The position numbers and the translations under genes were made by a program. This document shows, piece after piece, positions 1-8,575 of a stretch of 14,698 nt of DNA. Source of the stretch: Flammula alnicola (Eukaryota; Basidiomycota; Agaricomycetes; Agaricales; Strophariaceae); assembly GCA_015499995.1 (NCBI GenBank), contig JADNRV010000743.1, positions 1-14,698 of the forward strand. The letters are read 5' to 3'. Under the pieces are notes generated by a model. That model was not told where the DNA came from. It saw nothing but the letters and a program-made list of their open reading frames with translations, and did not search any database. Position 1 is the stretch's first letter. The number at the start of each line of letters is the position of its first letter.

Positions 1-1385
1 TCATTTCAGCAACTATGTAGGAACCACCTTTGGTCCGCCGAATGACTATCTGTGGTCCAGTATACCGGGGTTTCATCTTCTTGTCTAGAGAAGTTTCTAC
101 TTCCGTGTTCCTGACCAGGATTAAGTCTCCGGGTTTGAAATCGTAGTCCTTTATGACTGCTTTATTTTCTCGTTCATATCTTAACAGCCTCTCGTATTTC
201 TGCTCGTCTATACGTGTGCGCATCCGTTCAATGTGTACTTGGTGCTTTGCGAGCGCTTGTGCTCGGAATGCAATCATCTCTTCGTCTGTTAGGATTCCAA
301 CTGGTGGGTCGACCAGCCAAGTAGCTTCTTTAACATCTAGGGGTAGGATAGGGTCTGCGCCTGTAACCATAAAGAAAGGCGAGCATCCTAGCCGCTTTCG
401 GATAGTAATTCGGTCTGCCCACATCACATAGTTAAAGAACCAGTACCACTTGTGTACGTTCTTCGCCCCTAACATTTTATACAGCATCTGTCTGACGTCC
501 CAATGAGGTCGTTCAATCGTGCCATTAGCTCTGGAGTTGTAAGGTGAGATGCGGATTCCCATAATCCCATATTTCTCCTTCAACCATTTGGCCGCTAATT
601 TGAATGGTCCTCCATTATCCGTAACGAATTCCAACATGCATGCCCATCGACAAATAATATCTTCGAGTACCCACAAGCCTATAGAGCGACCATCTTCTCT
701 CTTAAGTGGTCTTCCTTCCATCCAGGAAGTCATAGCGTCGCGTCCGTGTACTATATATTTACAACCATTCGAACGCGGTGACATATGCATCACATCTGCA
801 TGTAAGGTTTGGAATATCGACGGAGTATGCGTTATAACTGGTTGGATTTTAATCATAGTCTTTTGGCGCTCTTGACATAGATGGCATGTTTTCACGAACC
901 AACTGACATCTTTCTCCATCTCTGGCCACCAGAAGCGTCGCACTAGCAGTTGATTCGTCGCGTAGAAGCCTCTATGACCTACATGGTCGTGCGCGGCTGT
1001 TAGCATATACATGCGCTTCTCTTTTGCGACTACCAACCTGTGCTTGGCTCCTGACGATCTATGATATAGTCGTCCTTGATATATTAAGAACCGCTTCGCG
1101 AATCTCAGGAACCGTTCATATTTCTTATTACTCAGATCCGGTGGTCTGAATTTCTTATCCTTATGCCACCTCATTACAAACTCGACGTTATTGTCTTGGT
1201 CGCGCGCACTATCCGTCCGATGGTCTTCAGGATAGGCGACGCCCTTGTTTTTCAATTCATCTTCGTTGGGTAGCATAAGCGTTATCACTAGCTGCTGCAC
1301 ATAAGCTGCGCGCACAGGTCCTAGCGCTTCTTTGTTTTCGTTCAAATGTCTTTCCAGTATGTTTTCTCTCCTAGTCTGTATACAT
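1..1385 (-). pseudogene. Ty3/gypsy integrase (3' part of pol, runs off window edge)
   Basis: Integrase inserts the retrotransposon cDNA into chromosomal DNA. A frame of about 450 codons stays open from about 1380 to base 1. It has the N-terminal zinc-binding HHCC motif (HDHVGH near 970-992, CHLC near 875-886), a DDE catalytic core (Asp in HADVMHM near 795, Asp in FVTDNGG near 609-622, Glu in GTIERPH near 505-523, about 34 residues between the last two), and a C-terminal GPY/F-like module (DFKPGDLILV, then RYTGPQIVIRR) near the edge. It has no start of its own because it continues the polyprotein: the upstream RT-RNase H frame ends at 1342 and integrase continues in the neighbouring frame, so a single-base frameshift sits near 1375. 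No stop codon occurs within it. The C-terminal tail and 3' LTR are outside the window. Confidence 0.9.
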
Positions 1386-3219
1386 CGGCTTCAGCCAATT
1401 CTTGTGAAAAGCAGCTTATAGATACGGCGATCCCACTATAGCCTTCGTCCATTTCAATCTGATCTAGGATTTCCGCTAGTAGCACTGCGCGAGGATCCGA
1501 CGCACCGTCGGCCTCTATTTTTAGCTCACTTTTGATTGACGCCGAAGATATACTTTGGAAGAAGCCTTTTCGGTTATCAATTTCATTAACAAAGTCCTCA
1601 ATTGGTAATGGCTGCGGCTCCGTAGGATCTGCGATCACTAACTCTATGGGTCCGTGGTCATCAATGTCCTCCTCGTCTGTTGGCTCAGGGTCCGGATCAT
1701 TTGGCTGCTTGTAACGGCGCGAAAGTCCGTCAGGTCCAAAGGTCTTTCCCGCTTTGTGCCTCAGGGTGAAGTGGAACATCCCAATCTGTTCAATCCATCG
1801 GTTAATTACCGCATTAGGCATCATGTCAGGATGTTGTAACATCCCAGCAATGTACTTGGCGTCTGTCTCGACTACTAATTTTCGGCAACCAATTAACCAT
1901 TTTCGATTGTTCTCGAGGGCACGCTTTAATCCGAACAGCTCACGCTTCGGTTGGGAGTAGCGCGCTTCTCTGTCATTCATTGTAATGGACCCAAATCTCG
2001 CATAGTAGTGTTTCTTGGCATCATTTATATCTTCTTGGAAGACATAGAAACCTATTGCTATGTAAGAGCTGTCCACGGCCAACACTACATCTCCTTGTCC
2101 TTCATAATCGATAGCTTTCAACGCGTATGCGTTCTGTGCTCCATCCTTCAATAATTTTACAGACTCCTCTTGGTCCGGTCCCCAAACAAATGGTTCGCGA
2201 CTATGCGTTAGTCTTTGTAGGAACCTGGCCCTGATCGCATAATTAGAGATGTAACTGCGCAGTACGCCGACAGTACCGAGGAAACCTCTGACCTGGGATA
2301 GGTCCGCAAATTCGTCCCAATCCATGATCTGCTTTACGCGCTCCGTGGTTGGTTTGCGTCCTTCCATAGTGCACAAGTGACCGACTACGGTAATATCTGC
2401 TGCGCATATTACTGATTTATATCCTGAAAATGTGCCGCCGCAATATTTCATGCGTTGCACTACCCGATTGACATTCTGCATATGTTCCCATACGAAGCGT
2501 CTAATTCCCGGGTTTTCTGGTATCATCTCATAAGTGCCATCTTTATTTTGGTAGCGAGTCAGAGGTCCTCTGACAGGTACATCATCGATATAAGGTATCG
2601 TAAAATCGGGTGTCTCTTCTTTCAAAATAAATGTAACATCATCATGAAAGATGGGAACGGAGTTTGTCCAGCCCATAGGTAAGGTTACCAAGCGCATAGC
2701 GCCGTAGGGAGTCTGGAATGTAGTAAGATCGCGCGACTGCTCTGCTAGCTGTCGTTCATCATATCCCACGTATAAATCAAACATTCCGCCGCAAGCTCGG
2801 CCTGCAAAATGCGCGGCTAATTCTTCTGTTGCGGGCGGAAGGCCGGAGTGCGCGATGGTTACCTTGTTCAAGGGTTCCAAACTATGCACGATCCTGAGCT
2901 TCCCATTTTTCTTGGCCACGGTAAACCAGCGAGATCGATACGGGGAGTTCGAAGGCTCGTAGACCTGTGATTTTTCCTTGGACCTGATGATCTTACATAC
3001 TTCATCATAAATTCCCGGCGGAATTGGGATATTTCTTTCTACCCACGGCTTATGTTCTATGGTAGGAATGACTACGGGAGGGAAGAAGTCTTCCCTGAAT
3101 TTTCCTCGCTCATCATCCTCCCAAGCGAACGCCTGGTTTTGTTCCGCGATGAGCTGATGTACCAGCTTGCGTTCTTCTGGTAACAAGAAGTCTCCCTCGT
3201 GTACTTTATCCATCGCATC
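1342..3219 (-). pseudogene. Ty3/gypsy reverse transcriptase - RNase H region of pol
   Basis: This copies the element RNA into DNA and degrades the RNA strand. It is one open frame of about 626 codons. RT motifs, numbered from the first codon: SRWFTVAKKNGK (98-109), HSLEPLNKVTIAHSG (113-127), catalytic Asp in FDLYVGYDE (148-156), FQTPYGAMRLV (169-179), LPMGWTNS (181-188) and catalytic YIDD (211-214). RNase H acidic residues are seen in LAVDSS (about 384), KRELFGLKRAL (about 428), VETDAKY (about 454) and GPDGLSR (about 498). The true gypsy sequence begins at the target duplication (3219); the apparent GTG start just upstream lies in the inserted element and is not a real start. The N-terminal continuation is at 9992-10177, where the frame joins as KDAMDKV. 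It ends at a TGA caused by the frameshift near 1375. Confidence 0.94.
3213..3219. repeat. 7-bp target site duplication, left copy (TCGCATC)
   Basis: TCGCATC here is repeated at 9992-9998. Deleting 3220-9991 with one copy joins the gypsy reading frame as K-D-A-M-D-K-V with no lost or extra base. This strongly supports these bases as the duplication flanking the foldback element. Confidence 0.85.
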
Positions 3220-3600
3220 CACCTGTAGTAGCTGGTATCATGTATGATACCTAGGCTGTGGCCTAAAATAGGGTATACATAGATGACAGGTTTGCCCCAC
3301 TTAGGCCGTTGCCTAAGACCATGTAACACACTGTATATAGCATGCCGGATGAGCCGGGGCAGATTTGCTCACCTTGCAGGGGCGGGCAATAATAAATACA
3401 CATCAACAATGCATAGATTTGATGGGCGGGCACAAAACATGGTGCTGCACGTTGTCGGGGGCGCATTTGAGCGTGGGAAAAATTCCGTTAGGGTCTATAT
3501 ATATTATTTGATTTATTCTAGGTGTTTCCGCGCGTCGGGGAGGGCAGGAGCGGGTGGATTGGCGCGCATGGCTTTGGATGACGCTCTATACTGGGTGAGG
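3220..3600. repeat. Outer terminal inverted repeat, left arm
   Basis: This stretch matches the reverse complement of about 9610-9991 almost base for base over long runs, for example the bases after CTAGGCTGTGGCC, the run through GCATGCCGGATGAGCCGG, and CATCAACAATGCATAG. Differences are scattered substitutions and 1-2 base indels. It contains two small stem-loops near the tip. The apparent open frames across it read into low-significance peptides and are not genes. Confidence 0.88.
3252..3317. repeat. Paired terminal hairpins, left end
   Basis: Two stem-loops: TAGGC with loop TGTG closing on GCCTA (3252-3265), and CTTAGGC with loop CGTT closing on GCCTAAG (3300-3317). Both recur at the right end (9894-9911 and 9946-9959). 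The second hairpin keeps its 7-bp stem while one loop base differs. Confidence 0.7.
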
Positions 3601-3817
3601 GTCATAGTAAACAGACATCAACAATGCACAGATTTGACCGCCGGGCACAAAATCTGGCCCCGCTCATCATTGTGGGCGCTTTTGAGCACGGAAAAAAGTG
3701 AGTCGGGGTCCAGTAATATATTCCTACCCATTCGCGCCATTTGCGCATGTCGAGAGGGGCGGGAACGGGTGGATTGGTGCTGGTGCATTTGGATGATGTT
3801 CCATAAATAGACGCGCC

Positions 3818-3890
3818 CATCAATATTCCGTTCCCATCATTCCGTTATTCCTTTCCCGTCAATATTCCATTCCCATCAATATTCCGTTCC
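3818..3890. repeat. 17-bp tandem repeat (CATCAATATTCCGTTCC)
   Basis: Copies lie at 3818-3834, 3857-3873 (two changes) and 3874-3890, with a divergent 22-bp copy between (3835-3856). The array is found only in the left arm. Confidence 0.85.
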
Positions 3891-3962
3891 GAGCTGATAT
3901 TTTTAGACACAGGCACGGATTTGTTCCTGCCTGATCCTGTTATCTATAGATTAGATACTAGT
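3890..3962. repeat. Inverted-arm block with palindromic ATCTATAGAT motif, left copy
   Basis: GATATTTTTAGA, a small GCAGG/CCTGC-type stem, and GTTATCTATAGATTAG align with the reverse complement of about 8767-8838. The 13-mer CTAATCTATAGAT (either strand) occurs at 3942-3954, 7165-7177, 8773-8785 and 8855-8867, all inside the foldback element. Confidence 0.7.
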
Positions 3963-4480
3963 AAGTGGCTACCGCAACTCTGCCGCTCTGGTTTAAAAAT
4001 AGATGCAAGCCGTTTTTGCCTTCCGCCTCTTGCCCCTACATGTTCTCTTTTAAATAAAGAAGATATATATAAAGTACTTGTCTCTATGAATACATTGGTA
4101 CTATTTTTGTGGTCTGACTCCAATGGGAAGGGGATGGATGGCTTGTGAAGCAATCGGATGACGTTGGCCACTGGTTCCGCATTGAGATGGATGGGTTGGA
4201 TGAGTGATATAAATAGATTCACATGGTTTCGGAGCACTTTCCTGTTGATTATTTATTTAATAAATTACATAGTTGTAATCTAGCTGTAATTCTGAATCCA
4301 ATGGTACTAATTTTACCGACAGAAGTGGACGGGAAGAGGTGGATGCACCATCAAGCATCTGGATGACACACACATCACCTTCCCAATTTGGATGGGAATG
4401 TGCTCGCGTTGGACGAGCATTAAAAATAGCCAATATTGGTGATGCACTCAGTGCGCTCTGGGTTCGTTTACACACTCAGT

Positions 4481-4975
4481 GCACGTTGAATAGTGAATAC
4501 ACAATTTATTTGAAATAAAATACTACATATTTAAATTAAGAACTCTCAGAACGCGCACGTCGATGCACGTTCTGAGTAATAGGGAGGCATTCCTCACCAT
4601 CGCGGGTGTGTCATGCTCCCTTTCATCTATCTCATCTGGCTCCCTTCTGCCGTTTGCGTGCTGTCCTCTGACGGCAGAGGCAGTGGGTCGTATGCTGCTC
4701 ATCTTCTGCAGCGGCGTCTCCAGTCGGCGTCAGCTCCGCTGATCTCCCAGCATGGCCATCCTACCCTATCCTGCTCAACCGGTAGCGCTATTCAGCCATC
4801 CTCAGCGTCGTCGAGACCGGTACCTGTCCTCCCTCTGGGTTGCCAATGTCACCTTTGCCCTACTGGTCCCTCTGCCTATCATCCCTGCTTCCCACTCTCC
4901 CGCTGCTTCCCACTCTCCCGCTGCTTGCCCGCATTTACCTTGGATGCAGTTGGACAATTGCGGAGGATGAAAAGA
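4481..4975. other. Left-arm segment: stem-loop block plus C/T-rich low-complexity DNA
   Basis: About 4510-4590 (AATAAAATAC, then GCGCACGTCGATG and GAGTAA) aligns with the reverse complement of about 8630-8700. CTCAGAACG...CGTTCTGAG (about 4545-4576) forms a 9-bp stem. From about 4595 the DNA is C/T-rich with CTGC-type words and has two adjacent 18-bp copies of TTCCCACTCTCCCGCTGC near 4888-4924; this part has no clear counterpart in the right arm. The open frames here (up to about 215 codons) have biased composition and no recognisable motif, and I do not call them genes. Confidence 0.55.
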
Positions 4976-5042
4976 GACTTCGAACGTCGTCTGCACGACG
5001 TTCGAAGTCAAGGAGGGACGACGGGCTTCGTCGTCCCTCCTT
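4976..5042. repeat. Two adjacent perfect stem-loops
   Basis: Hairpin 1 (4976-5009) has a perfect 15-bp stem starting GACTTCGAACGTCGT with loop CTGC. Hairpin 2 (5010-5042) has a perfect 14-bp stem starting AAGGAGGGACGACG with loop GGCTT. They abut without a gap. There is no T-run after either, so they do not look like terminators. I see no equivalent pair in the right arm. Confidence 0.9.
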
Positions 5043-5054
5043 TGGTCTGTGGGG

Positions 5055-5318
5055 ATAGCAAAGGGCGCCGCCGTCGTATCCGAGTGGCAGCCGTCGTGCT
5101 GCTGCTCCCCTTACCTCCTCGTCGTCGTCGTCGTATCCAAGCGGCAGCCAGAGCAGCAGCAGTGGGCTCTGCTGCCGCTCCCTCTAATCGTCATCATATC
5201 CGAGCAGCAGCAGCGGTCGTGCTGCTGCCGCTGCTTCCCTCTCGTCGTTGCCGTATCTGAACAGCAGCAGTGGAAATGCTGCTGCTGCTGCTCCCACCTC
5301 GTCGCCGTCGTCGTATCA
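5055..5318. repeat. CAG/CTG hairpin minisatellite, left arm (about 4-5 units)
   Basis: Units of roughly 60-67 bp have the form CGTCGTATCCGAGCAGCAGCAG, a short spacer such as CGGTCGT or TGGGCTCTG, then GCTGCTGCTGC-type sequence, then CCTCGTCGTCGTC. It is the same unit as at 7850-8575 but in the opposite orientation and in fewer copies. Because the units are close to a multiple of three and stop-poor, several frames on both strands are open; the resulting Ser/Ala/Cys/Gln-rich peptides are not credible proteins. Confidence 0.8.
5311..5318. repeat. MITE target site duplication, left copy (TCGTATCA)
   Basis: TCGTATCA here is repeated at 6158-6165 on the other side of the MITE. The uninterrupted right arm of the host element has one related copy (reading CGCATCA on the opposite strand near 7796). 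Confidence 0.75.
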
Positions 5319-6157
5319 CTAGTACCTACCACCCTTTATGATATACCTTAAACAAATGCCAGCACAGTCATCTGTATCCTCCCAAGTGTAGTTATGAAAT
5401 GAAATGCCCTAGACAAATGAAATGAAATATATTTCATTTCTTTCAGAGATATATCATAACTGGTAGGAAGATTTTCATAACTGTCTAGCTACTTATTTTA
5501 TATCTATGTGGCAACTTTTCATAACTTTTTCTTGCAATATTTCATAACTTCCTGGTTATTTCATTTCATATCTATAGGACACTTTTCATAATTCCCTATC
5601 AGTCTATTTTATTTATCATAGATAATTAAATACTTTATAGATCATGTGACTGGATTATGTAATTGATGGGAAAACTTAGAAATTGCCTTTTTCTTGCTCC
5701 TCCACCCATACTCTTATCAGATTATGGCCTCAAATTGAAAGTTATTTAAAAATTAGTCCAGCACCCCTGCAGACAAGTGCAGACAATATTGCATTAATTT
5801 AGCCATTAAAACATGCTTATTTTACTTAATTAATAATGTAATCAGTTGTCTGGAAATAATAAAATAGACATAGGGAATTATGAAAAAGTTGTCCTATAGA
5901 TATGAAATGAAATAACCAGGAAGTTATGAAATATTGCAAGAAAAAGTTATGAAAAAGTCACCACATAGATATAAAATAAGTAGCTAGACAGTTATGAAAT
6001 ATCTCCATACCAGTTATGATATATTCTCTGGTAAGAAATGAAACATATTTCATTTTATTTGTCTAGGCATTTCATTTCATAACTACACTTGGGAGGATAC
6101 AGATGACTGTGCTGGCATTTGTTTAAGATTTATCATATAAATGGTAGGTACCACTCA
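5319..6157. mobile_element. Nested MITE with long inverted repeats
   Basis: This is an AT-rich 839-bp insertion. Its left inverted repeat (about 5319-5606) matches the reverse complement of the right one (about 5866-6157) through long runs including AACAAATGCCAGCACAGTC and CTGTATCCTCCCAAGTGTAG. It is flanked by TCGTATCA at 5311-5318 and 6158-6165. Removing it with one copy restores alignment of the foldback left arm with its right arm (around 7790), independent proof of the boundary. Each arm carries the word TTTCATAACT or close variants about five times. The centre (5607-5865) is unique AT-rich DNA without an open frame. An 8-bp duplication fits hAT-type MITEs, but the ends (CTAGTACC against TGAGTGGTACC) differ by a small indel, so the family is tentative. 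Confidence 0.85.
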
Positions 6158-6165
6158 TCGTATCA
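6158..6165. repeat. MITE target site duplication, right copy (TCGTATCA)
   Basis: Identical to 5311-5318. Sequence beyond it (TGTCCGAGCAGCCAG) resumes the foldback left arm and matches the reverse complement of the right arm near 7780-7795. Confidence 0.75.
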
Positions 6166-6360
6166 TCGTGTCCGAGCAGCCAGCGGAATAAAGAAAGAGA
6201 TGACGACCTTTCAAGGTCGCCATCTCGTCATCTTACCTATGGATTGGGTAAGTGGGGAGGGAGAGAGGAAGAACAAAATGAATCGAGTCATACGACTCAA
6301 TTCGTTGCGCACCGGGTGGGTCTCCCTCTACCAGGGTCTCCCCTCGAGACCTTCTACCCT
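6166..6360. repeat. Innermost inverted arm segment with stem-loops, left copy
   Basis: It aligns with the reverse complement of about 7600-7795 (GAGCAGCCA, AATAAAGAAAGAGA, GATTGG near TAAGTGGG, GGGTCTCCCTCT). It holds two stem-loops: 6197-6226 (GAGATGACGACCTT folding on AAGGTCGCCATCTC, one mismatch) and 6280-6303 (GAATCGAGTC folding on GACTCAATTC, one mismatch, loop ATAC). Corresponding hairpins of different sequence lie at 7739-7765 and 7650-7679. Confidence 0.75.
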
Positions 6361-7560
6361 GAACCCCTCGCCCCAGATACTTCAAAGGCCGGCCCATATC
6401 CCTCAAGGAGGGGAAGGGCACGCGGCGTCGTTGGCGCTGGTTTGCTAACCGTGTATCGATGGGGTGGGTTTTGTGATTTGCTGGCCTGTTCATTCGTGGT
6501 GCTACGCAGGGCGGGCGGTGGTGACGTGGAAAAAGCCGTGGTGCGAGGCGACAGCGCAGGCAGCTGTGGGTTGGTATTGCCAAATGGCGGGGCGGCGGCG
6601 AGGCGATAGGTGCAGATGGGAGTCGATGACTTGCGTTCAACCACGGTTGATCGCGTTTCGGCGTCAGCCGAAACCGATTTGATTGGCTAGCACCAGCGGT
6701 CCGCGTCTCTGCGTCTTCCGCCTTGCTTGTCGAGGATGTCTCGGACGACGTTAAACTGGTGGGTAACTATGTAGATTAGTGTCGGTAAATTTTTAGAATA
6801 GAAATATTTCATATTTCAGTGAGGTCCGAGCCGAGCTTTGATCCTCTAGGGTAGTGCTACATATATTTCCGGCCATGCGTGGTGATTTATGGACTTCTGC
6901 AGTCATCTATCTCGCCTTTAGGACCTTAAGAACTGCTTTGGATACTCTGAAAGGTAGATAATTCAGTAATAATAGTATACCAAATAAGAATTCCAAAATT
7001 TATTTGGGCCTAGTGAAGGCCTGTGTAATGATACATCCTTTGCACTCAAGTTAGGCATGAAACGAAGAGGAAATCTGGAATCAATTCAACATCCTTCATG
7101 TTATTTCAAATCCCTGTCCCTTGACATTTTGTTGAAGCTCTCAAGTAATCTAGAACACTTCTAACTAATCTATAGATGATATCTGACCCATTATTTTAAA
7201 TTTCAGACATCTCAAAGGGGCCATCCGTAGGGTTTTCAATTTCAAGCACCCGAAATCACCATGCTTTCACATCAGTCGCACAGATTTCATTTGTGTACGA
7301 TAGCATATTTTGAGACTTGAAAGTAATTTTTAATGTCAGCATTCAACGAATATTTTAGGATGGTAAATTACATTTCCACAGATCCCAAAATTATTTTACA
7401 GGGGCATTGACGCTGTCCTCGACGACGAGAAAGCTCCGGAAATTGAGCGGTCCGGTGATTTCAAGGTCCGCTTGAACCGCGATCAACGATTTTCAACATC
7501 GTTAGACAACCATCCCTTCGCTCGCTGAACCATCCGGCTGCACCACCACTTTCCTTCTCC
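6361..7560. other. Core of the foldback element, no recognisable gene
   Basis: The left third (to about 6750) is GC-rich and has a perfect 7-bp hairpin, TTTCGGC-GTCA-GCCGAAA, near 6655-6672. The middle (about 6760-7400) is AT-rich with scattered stops and no long frame on either strand, and contains one CTAATCTATAGAT (7165-7177). The right end (7400-7560) is again GC-richer. Frames of up to about 135 codons near 6233-6640 overlap one another on both strands and show no motif. GC-rich flanks with a GTAACT...TTTACAG pair around the AT-rich middle look intron-like, but I cannot connect coding exons. It could be decayed cargo or a remnant of the autonomous parent. Confidence 0.45.
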
Positions 7561-7849
7561 TCCCATTGCTACTACGTAGGTCTCCACACAAATAGGAGGG
7601 AGGTGACGGGTGAGAAGATATGAGGGAGAGGGAGACCCATTCGGTGTGTAACGAATCGAGTCGCATGACTCGATTCGTTTTCTGCTCTTCGTCTTTCCAT
7701 CCCCCCACTTATCCAAACCATAGGCAACCTGACGAGGTGACGATGATCATTCAATGGTCATCGTCTCTTTCTTTACTCCGGTGGCTGCTCGGACATGATG
7801 CGGCGACGGCGGCGAGGTGGGATCAACAACAGGCTGCTCGGGTATGATG
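7561..7849. repeat. Innermost inverted arm segment with stem-loops, right copy
   Basis: Reverse-complement counterpart of 6166-6360. Stem-loops: 7650-7679, a perfect 13-bp stem AACGAATCGAGTC with loop GCAT; and 7739-7765, GACGATGATCATT folding on AATGGTCATCGTC around a single base. The stems are at mirrored positions to those of the left arm but differ in sequence, one of them almost completely. Confidence 0.75.
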
Positions 7850-8575
7850 ACTATGGCCACAAAGCGGGACCAGCAGCAGCAGCACGACAGCTGCTGCTGC
7901 TCGGGTAAGACGATGACGGCGAAGCGGACCAGCAGCCACGACAACTGCTGCTGCTGCTCGGACATGACGACAATGGCCACGGCTCGGGTACGACAACGGC
8001 CACGGCTCGGGTACGACAACGACGCGAAGTGGGACCAGCAGCAGCAGCGCGACTTCTGCTGCTGTTGCTCTGGCACGACGTACATCCATGAAGCGGGAAC
8101 GGCAGCAGCAGTGGTCGTGGATACAACGACGGCCATGTGGACTCGCGGCAGCAGCACGACAATTGCTGCTGTGAGTATGACGACGACGGCCATGAAGCGG
8201 GACTAGCAGCAGCAGCACGACCGCTGCTGCTGCTGCTCAGATGCGACCACGACGGCCACGAAACGGGACCAGCGGCAGCAGCATGATAACTGCTGCTGCT
8301 CGGGTACAATAGCGACGGCAAAGCAGAACCAGCGGCGACAGCACGACCGCTGCTGCTGCTCGGATACGATGAACGACGGCCAGGTGGGACTCGTGGGGCA
8401 GCAGCAGCACGACTGCTGCTGCTGCTCGGATACGGCGATGACCAGGGGGGAACAGCAGTAGCGGCCACCTCAGATGCGGTGACGACATCAAAGTGGGGGA
8501 GGAGCAGCACAACCGCTGCTGCTGGGATACAATGATGATGACGAGGTGGCAGCGGCGGCGACAAGGGGTGGGAGC
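7850..8575. repeat. CAG/CTG hairpin minisatellite, right arm (about 11-12 units)
   Basis: Tandem units of about 60-66 bp, each reading roughly GGGACCAGCAGCAGCAG, a spacer such as CACGACC, GCTGCTGCTGCTCGG, then GTACGACGACGGCCA. Most units are a hairpin with a CAG-rich 5' arm and a CTG-rich 3' arm around a 5-7 base loop. Good examples lie near 7868-7902, 8206-8240, 8329-8365 and 8398-8432. Some units are longer, with a duplicated ACGGCTCGGGTACGACA block near 7980-8020. A 274-codon frame on the minus strand (8675-7851) spans the array, but other frames on both strands are open too, so I treat it as a repeat by-product. Confidence 0.87.

Larger units (their letters stand above)
3540..4480. repeat. 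Subterminal repeat units, left arm (4 diverged copies)
   Basis: A unit with the core GGGAACGGGTGGATTGG followed by a TTTGGATGACG-like block recurs with block anchors near 3575, 3790, 4156 and 4361. The first two are close copies and the inner two are strongly diverged (GGGAAGGGGATGGATGG and GGGAAGAGGTGGATGC). Spacings are about 215, 366 and 205 bp. The right arm has four anchors with spacings of about 213, 304 and 206 bp, so the arrangement is mirrored. No plausible gene is present. Repeated subterminal blocks are often transposase-binding sites; that role here is inference. Confidence 0.65.

Noticed and set aside
1365..1385. Programmed frameshift between RT-RNase H and integrase
   Set aside because: No canonical slippery heptamer is present (the nearest is GAAAACA), and such elements normally read RT through integrase in one frame; other single-base shifts in the same element suggest mutation or sequencing error.
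4613..5260. 215-codon plus-strand open frame in the left arm
   Set aside because: It covers C/T-rich low-complexity DNA, two perfect hairpins and part of the minisatellite; the composition is biased and no motif is visible.
6233..6640. Overlapping frames of 96-135 codons on both strands in the GC-rich part of the core
   Set aside because: They overlap one another on opposite strands, have Pro/Arg/Ser-biased composition and no recognisable motif, as expected from stop-poor GC-rich DNA.
7650..7679. tRNA-like or terminator hairpin
   Set aside because: The CGAATCG words recall a tRNA T-arm, but no acceptor, D or anticodon arms can be drawn around them, and the hairpin is better explained by its mirrored partner at 6280-6303.
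7850..8575. CRISPR array
   Set aside because: Units are tandem and adjoining with related sequence throughout, not conserved repeats separated by unique spacers; the context is a fungal transposon.
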